NCBI RefSeq assembly: GCF_002847505.1 | Contig: NZ_MXAV01000036.1 | Location: 85,095 to 149,094 of the forward strand | From: Acidithiobacillus marinus | GTDB lineage: Bacteria > Pseudomonadota > Gammaproteobacteria > Acidithiobacillales > Acidithiobacillaceae | Reading direction: 5' to 3' | Length of the DNA stretch: 64,000 nt | Part shown: piece after piece, positions 61,675-64,000 of the stretch | Numbering within the stretch: the first letter of the stretch is position 1 | How the letters are laid out: the number at the start of each line of letters is the position of its first letter | The notes under the pieces: generated by a model | Seen by the model: the letters and a program-made list of their open reading frames with translations, nothing else | Databases searched by the model: none | What the model was told of the DNA's origin: nothing | Program-made: the position numbers and the translations under genes

Positions 61675-64000
61675 CTACCAGCGATAGGTGGCCAGCAGGT
61701 CAAAAGTGTTCAGGTGCGTATCTCCGGCAAACTGACCATCGTAGGCCACCTTCATCGTCCAGGGGGCCAGACGGCCCGTCAGGGTGAGCCCGGCATCGGT
61801 ATTCAGTGCACCATTGGGAGCAACCAGTGCGCGCTCATAGCTGTTCAGCAAGCCGACCGTCTCCGCTTGAGTGACGTGCAAGGTACCCGCATAGCCCGTA
61901 CCGCCGACCGATACCCAGGGAATCACGGTCATTCCGGCAGTCCGCAGGTCGTAACCCATTCGCAGGCCACCAGAAAATGCCGCGACACTGGTGGATAGTC
62001 CGCCATACTGGATGTCCAGCATCCCGGCACCGTGCTCCGCAAAACCGTTCAGGTGCGTGTGCAGATAGCTGATCCGGCCATAGGGCGTCAGAAAAGCCTG
62101 ACCCAGGGGAATCAGATACTGTCCCTGTACGCCCAGGCCGGCATACCAGCCACTCGTGTGACCCGAGGCAATGACGTTGCTCGGATAGAGATACCGGGTG
62201 CTGTCCTGATGCAGATAGCCCGCACCCAGGGTCGCCGAGACCCGTAAGTGTCCCGCCGTGTCGAGGGCATAGCCAAAGCCGCCGAAGGATTGGCCGTCCA
62301 CCCTTTGCTGGCTGCTGCGAGTCCCGGTGCCCGAGCCGACAAAGGCCGCACCCAGAACCAGATGGGATTGCAGGTGGGCATGGACCGTCGCGCCATATCC
62401 GGCAATTCCACCGTAATCCTCGACACTCGCGCCATTGGCTCGACCAAAGCCTCCAAAGCCCTTCGCCCAGGATCCATCCCGACTGTTGGTGAACTGTGCC
62501 CCCTGCGTCCCGACCTGCTCGGCTCCATCCATCAGGCTGTTGATGGCGGTGAAGCCGCTGGCCGTATTGATGTAATCACTGTCCACCACGCCCTGCCCAC
62601 TCCGAAATAGCCGGTCGTGGCTCAGTTGTGCCGGTGTGGGTGCCGGTGTGGGTGCCGGTGTAGGTGCCGGTGTAGGTGCCGGTGTAGGTGCCGGTGTAGG
62701 TGCCGGTGTAGGTGCCGGTGTGGCCGTCAATTCCAGATAGCTGTCGTCCTTCCCGTAAGTGACTTCCGGCGTGATATAGCTGGCAAAGAGGGGATTGTAG
62801 GTGACCTTGCTGAAGCTGCCGGATACACCGCCAGCCGCATGCACAATGTCGTACTGCTTTCCGGCCTTGTAGGTGCCGGATGCCCCGGATTCCTGCAGAA
62901 TCTCCAGCGCGCCATTCAGGGCGGCCGTGCCGGTCACATCCAGCTGGTCATAGTCCGTACCCGCCGTGGTATCACTCGGGGTGATCTCGATGTCCAGCGT
63001 TCCCGCGCTGCTTTGAACGTAATTACCCTTGATCGTGAGCGTGCCGATACTACCGCCGGGATAGACCGTACCCGCGTTGCTCACATTACCAATGATCGTG
63101 CCATGACCGCGCAGGGTGCCATGGGTGTCCACGGCCACATTGCCTTTCAGGGAAGCCCCTGGCGTACTGGCATCCCCCACTTCCAGCGTCCCGCCGCTGA
63201 TCGTAGTGCCATCCTTCGGACCGCCGGTGCCATTATCAATCACCGTGCCGCCCTGGAAATCCCAGTGGGTGACGCTGTTCCCTGTTCCAGCAAAAGATCC
63301 TGTTAGAGTCCAGGTAGCCGTGTTCTGGGCGTCCGTGCCAAAAGTGGTGAAGCCCTGATATTCCTGACTGCTGCCGATCTGGGACAAGTCAAAGGTATCA
63401 CTGGTCTTGCCACCCAAATCCAGGGTATCCCCGCCGTTGGCGGTGCCACTGGTACTGACCACATCGCCGTTGAACTGGTAGCCATTTTCCAATACCAGGG
63501 TGTTGCCGCCACCGGAGAACTGAATCGCATCTGCCCGAGTCGGACTGCTGCCGCCCGACAGACCACCGCTGATCGTGCCTGCGTTATAGATGGTGGAACC
63601 ACCCGTGGAGACAACACCAGCGCCGCCGTTGCCGTTGCTGCCGTTGCTGCCGTTGCTGCCGTTGCTGCCGTAGCCGCCGATGCTGCCGTTGCTGCCGTTG
63701 CTGCCGTTGCTGCCGTTGCTGCCGGGGGCGCCGGGGGCGCCGGGGGCGCCGGGGGCGCCGTAGCCGCCGGTGCCGCCGTCGCCACCCACACCACCGGTAA
63801 TGGTTCCGGTATTCGTCAGTGTAAATCTCGTGCCACTCACCCCTGATCCACCTGCTCCGCCGTTACCGCCGTTACCGCCGATGCCGCCGATGCCGCCGAT
63901 GCCGCCGATGCCGCCGATGCCGCCGATGCCGCCGATGCCGCCGATGCCGCCGATGCCGCCGGTGCCGCCGGTGCCGCCGGTGCCGCCGTCGCCGCCGGGG
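61675..64000 (-). CDS. Autotransporter with collagen-like Gly-X-Y tracts, N-terminus beyond window
   Basis: The frame is open to the right edge, so at least 775 residues are seen and the start is outside. From the edge: about 17 Gly-X-Y triplets (mostly GGI and GGT), a rung FTLTNTGTITGG, a second tract of 20 triplets (GGV to GAPGAPGAPGAPGSNGSNG and on), then a beta-helix passenger (TIYNAGTISGGLSGG, LRGHGTIIGNVSNAG) with a PL1/ShdA-type end. A PAPT-repeat linker leads to a C-terminal beta-barrel (from about DGSWAKGFGGFGRANGASVE) ending in aromatic YRW, as outer-membrane barrels do. The passenger would be exposed on the cell surface. It is cotranscribed with the hydroxylase gene. Confidence 0.9.
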   Translation of the reverse strand, partial: PGGDGGTGGTGGTGGIGGIGGIGGIGGIGGIGGIGGIGGIGGNGGNGGAGGSGVSGTRFTLTNTGTITGGVGGDGGTGGYGAPGAPGAPGAPGSNGSNGSNGSNGSIGGYGSNGSNGSNGSNGNGGAGVVSTGGSTIYNAGTISGGLSGGSSPTRADAIQFSGGGNTLVLENGYQFNGDVVSTSGTANGGDTLDLGGKTSDTFDLSQIGSSQEYQGFTTFGTDAQNTATWTLTGSFAGTGNSVTHWDFQGGTVIDNGTGGPKDGTTISGGTLEVGDASTPGASLKGNVAVDTHGTLRGHGTIIGNVSNAGTVYPGGSIGTLTIKGNYVQSSAGTLDIEITPSDTTAGTDYDQLDVTGTAALNGALEILQESGASGTYKAGKQYDIVHAAGGVSGSFSKVTYNPLFASYITPEVTYGKDDSYLELTATPAPTPAPTPAPTPAPTPAPTPAPTPAPTPAQLSHDRLFRSGQGVVDSDYINTASGFTAINSLMDGAEQVGTQGAQFTNSRDGSWAKGFGGFGRANGASVEDYGGIAGYGATVHAHLQSHLVLGAAFVGSGTGTRSSQQRVDGQSFGGFGYALDTAGHLRVSATLGAGYLHQDSTRYLYPSNVIASGHTSGWYAGLGVQGQYLIPLGQAFLTPYGRISYLHTHLNGFAEHGAGMLDIQYGGLSTSVAAFSGGLRMGYDLRTAGMTVIPWVSVGGTGYAGTLHVTQAETVGLLNSYERALVAPNGALNTDAGLTLTGRLAPWTMKVAYDGQFAGDTHLNTFDLLATYRW
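62628..62722. repeat. 12-bp tandem repeat coding for Pro-Ala-Pro-Thr linker
   Basis: Units of GGTGTAGGTGCC and close variants repeat about seven times in frame and code for APTP units between passenger and barrel of the autotransporter. Such spacers stretch from cell surface to passenger. Confidence 0.85.
63616..63795. repeat. Collagen-like Gly-X-Y tract 2 (GAP and GSN triplets)
   Basis: Twenty consecutive Gly-X-Y triplets: four GGX, four GAP, four GSN, GSI, GGY, four GSN, GNG, GAG. The DNA repeats GCCGTTGCT and GGGGGCGCC units. The four GAP triplets have proline in the third place, as prolyl 4-hydroxylases need. Confidence 0.9.
63845..64000. repeat. Collagen-like Gly-X-Y tract 1 (9-bp GGI repeat)
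   Basis: Nine copies of a 9-base unit (GCCGCCGAT on the plus strand) code for GGI, then three GGT units and one GGD unit, followed by two GGN, GGA and GGS. The array runs to the window edge. Perfect repeats like these are prone to slippage in whole 9-base steps, changing length without loss of frame. Confidence 0.9.

Noticed and set aside
63616..64000. Regular repeats at the right end considered as a CRISPR array
   Set aside because: Units are only 9 bases, without spacers, and code for Gly-X-Y in frame.

Overview
The window looks like chromosomal DNA from a sulfur-oxidising acidophile of the genus Acidithiobacillus. This rests on the gene set: sulfur oxygenase reductase (SOR), tetrathionate hydrolase with a DoxD-type protein, sulfide:quinone reductase with DUF1641, and a TauE/SafE permease with a TIGR02186 protein. 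The moderate GC content would fit an A. thiooxidans-like species, but the species cannot be fixed from the sequence alone.

Layout. 1-9672 (minus strand) is one long cluster behind a good sigma-54 promoter: an RND pump and its membrane-fusion protein, three secreted low-complexity proteins rich in Gly/Trp/Pro/Tyr, two paralogous TPR membrane proteins, a one-helix membrane protein, and the start of a PAS-domain gene. 9955-17400 is mixed: a DUF1643 gene, a tandem DUF202 gene, tRNA-Asn, an amino-acid permease, an AI-2E family permease, a DHA2 exporter, a LexA-box-controlled small membrane protein and tag. 17465-19827 is tetH-doxD. Then come htpG with a heat-shock promoter, a usp/TauE/TIGR02186 group, a kinase/HAD phosphatase pair, and a Na+/H+ antiporter-TrkH-TrkA operon. 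30884-32292 is an AT-rich segment with an EexN-like lipoprotein and SOR. 32312-39380 is a five-gene minus-strand operon for glucan and glucose oxidation that ends in a type II NADH dehydrogenase. DUF1641 and SQR follow, then mrcA-phr, gltX-cysS, rne, and rluC with a HAD phosphatase.

From about 53 kb the DNA is accessory: a toxin-antitoxin pair, a decayed phosphoesterase, a DUF262 protein with a PD-(D/E)XK-like partner (candidate defence pair), small phage-like regulators, a frameshifted PIN toxin with an intact antitoxin, and an IS30 element. The right end holds a sulfotransferase, a prolyl 4-hydroxylase-like enzyme and the C-terminal part of a large autotransporter with long collagen-like Gly-X-Y tracts. 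The hydroxylase gene starts directly at the autotransporter stop codon, which suggests a collagen-like surface protein made together with its own modifying enzyme.

The sulfur genes fit together. SOR makes sulfide, sulfite and thiosulfate from sulfur in the cytoplasm. SQR passes sulfide electrons to quinone. The DoxD-type protein and TetH handle thiosulfate and tetrathionate at the envelope. The TauE/SafE permease could move sulfite or a related anion, but its gene is frameshifted here. The first cluster may serve contact with, or trafficking of, sulfur or hydrophobic compounds; this last point is inference only.
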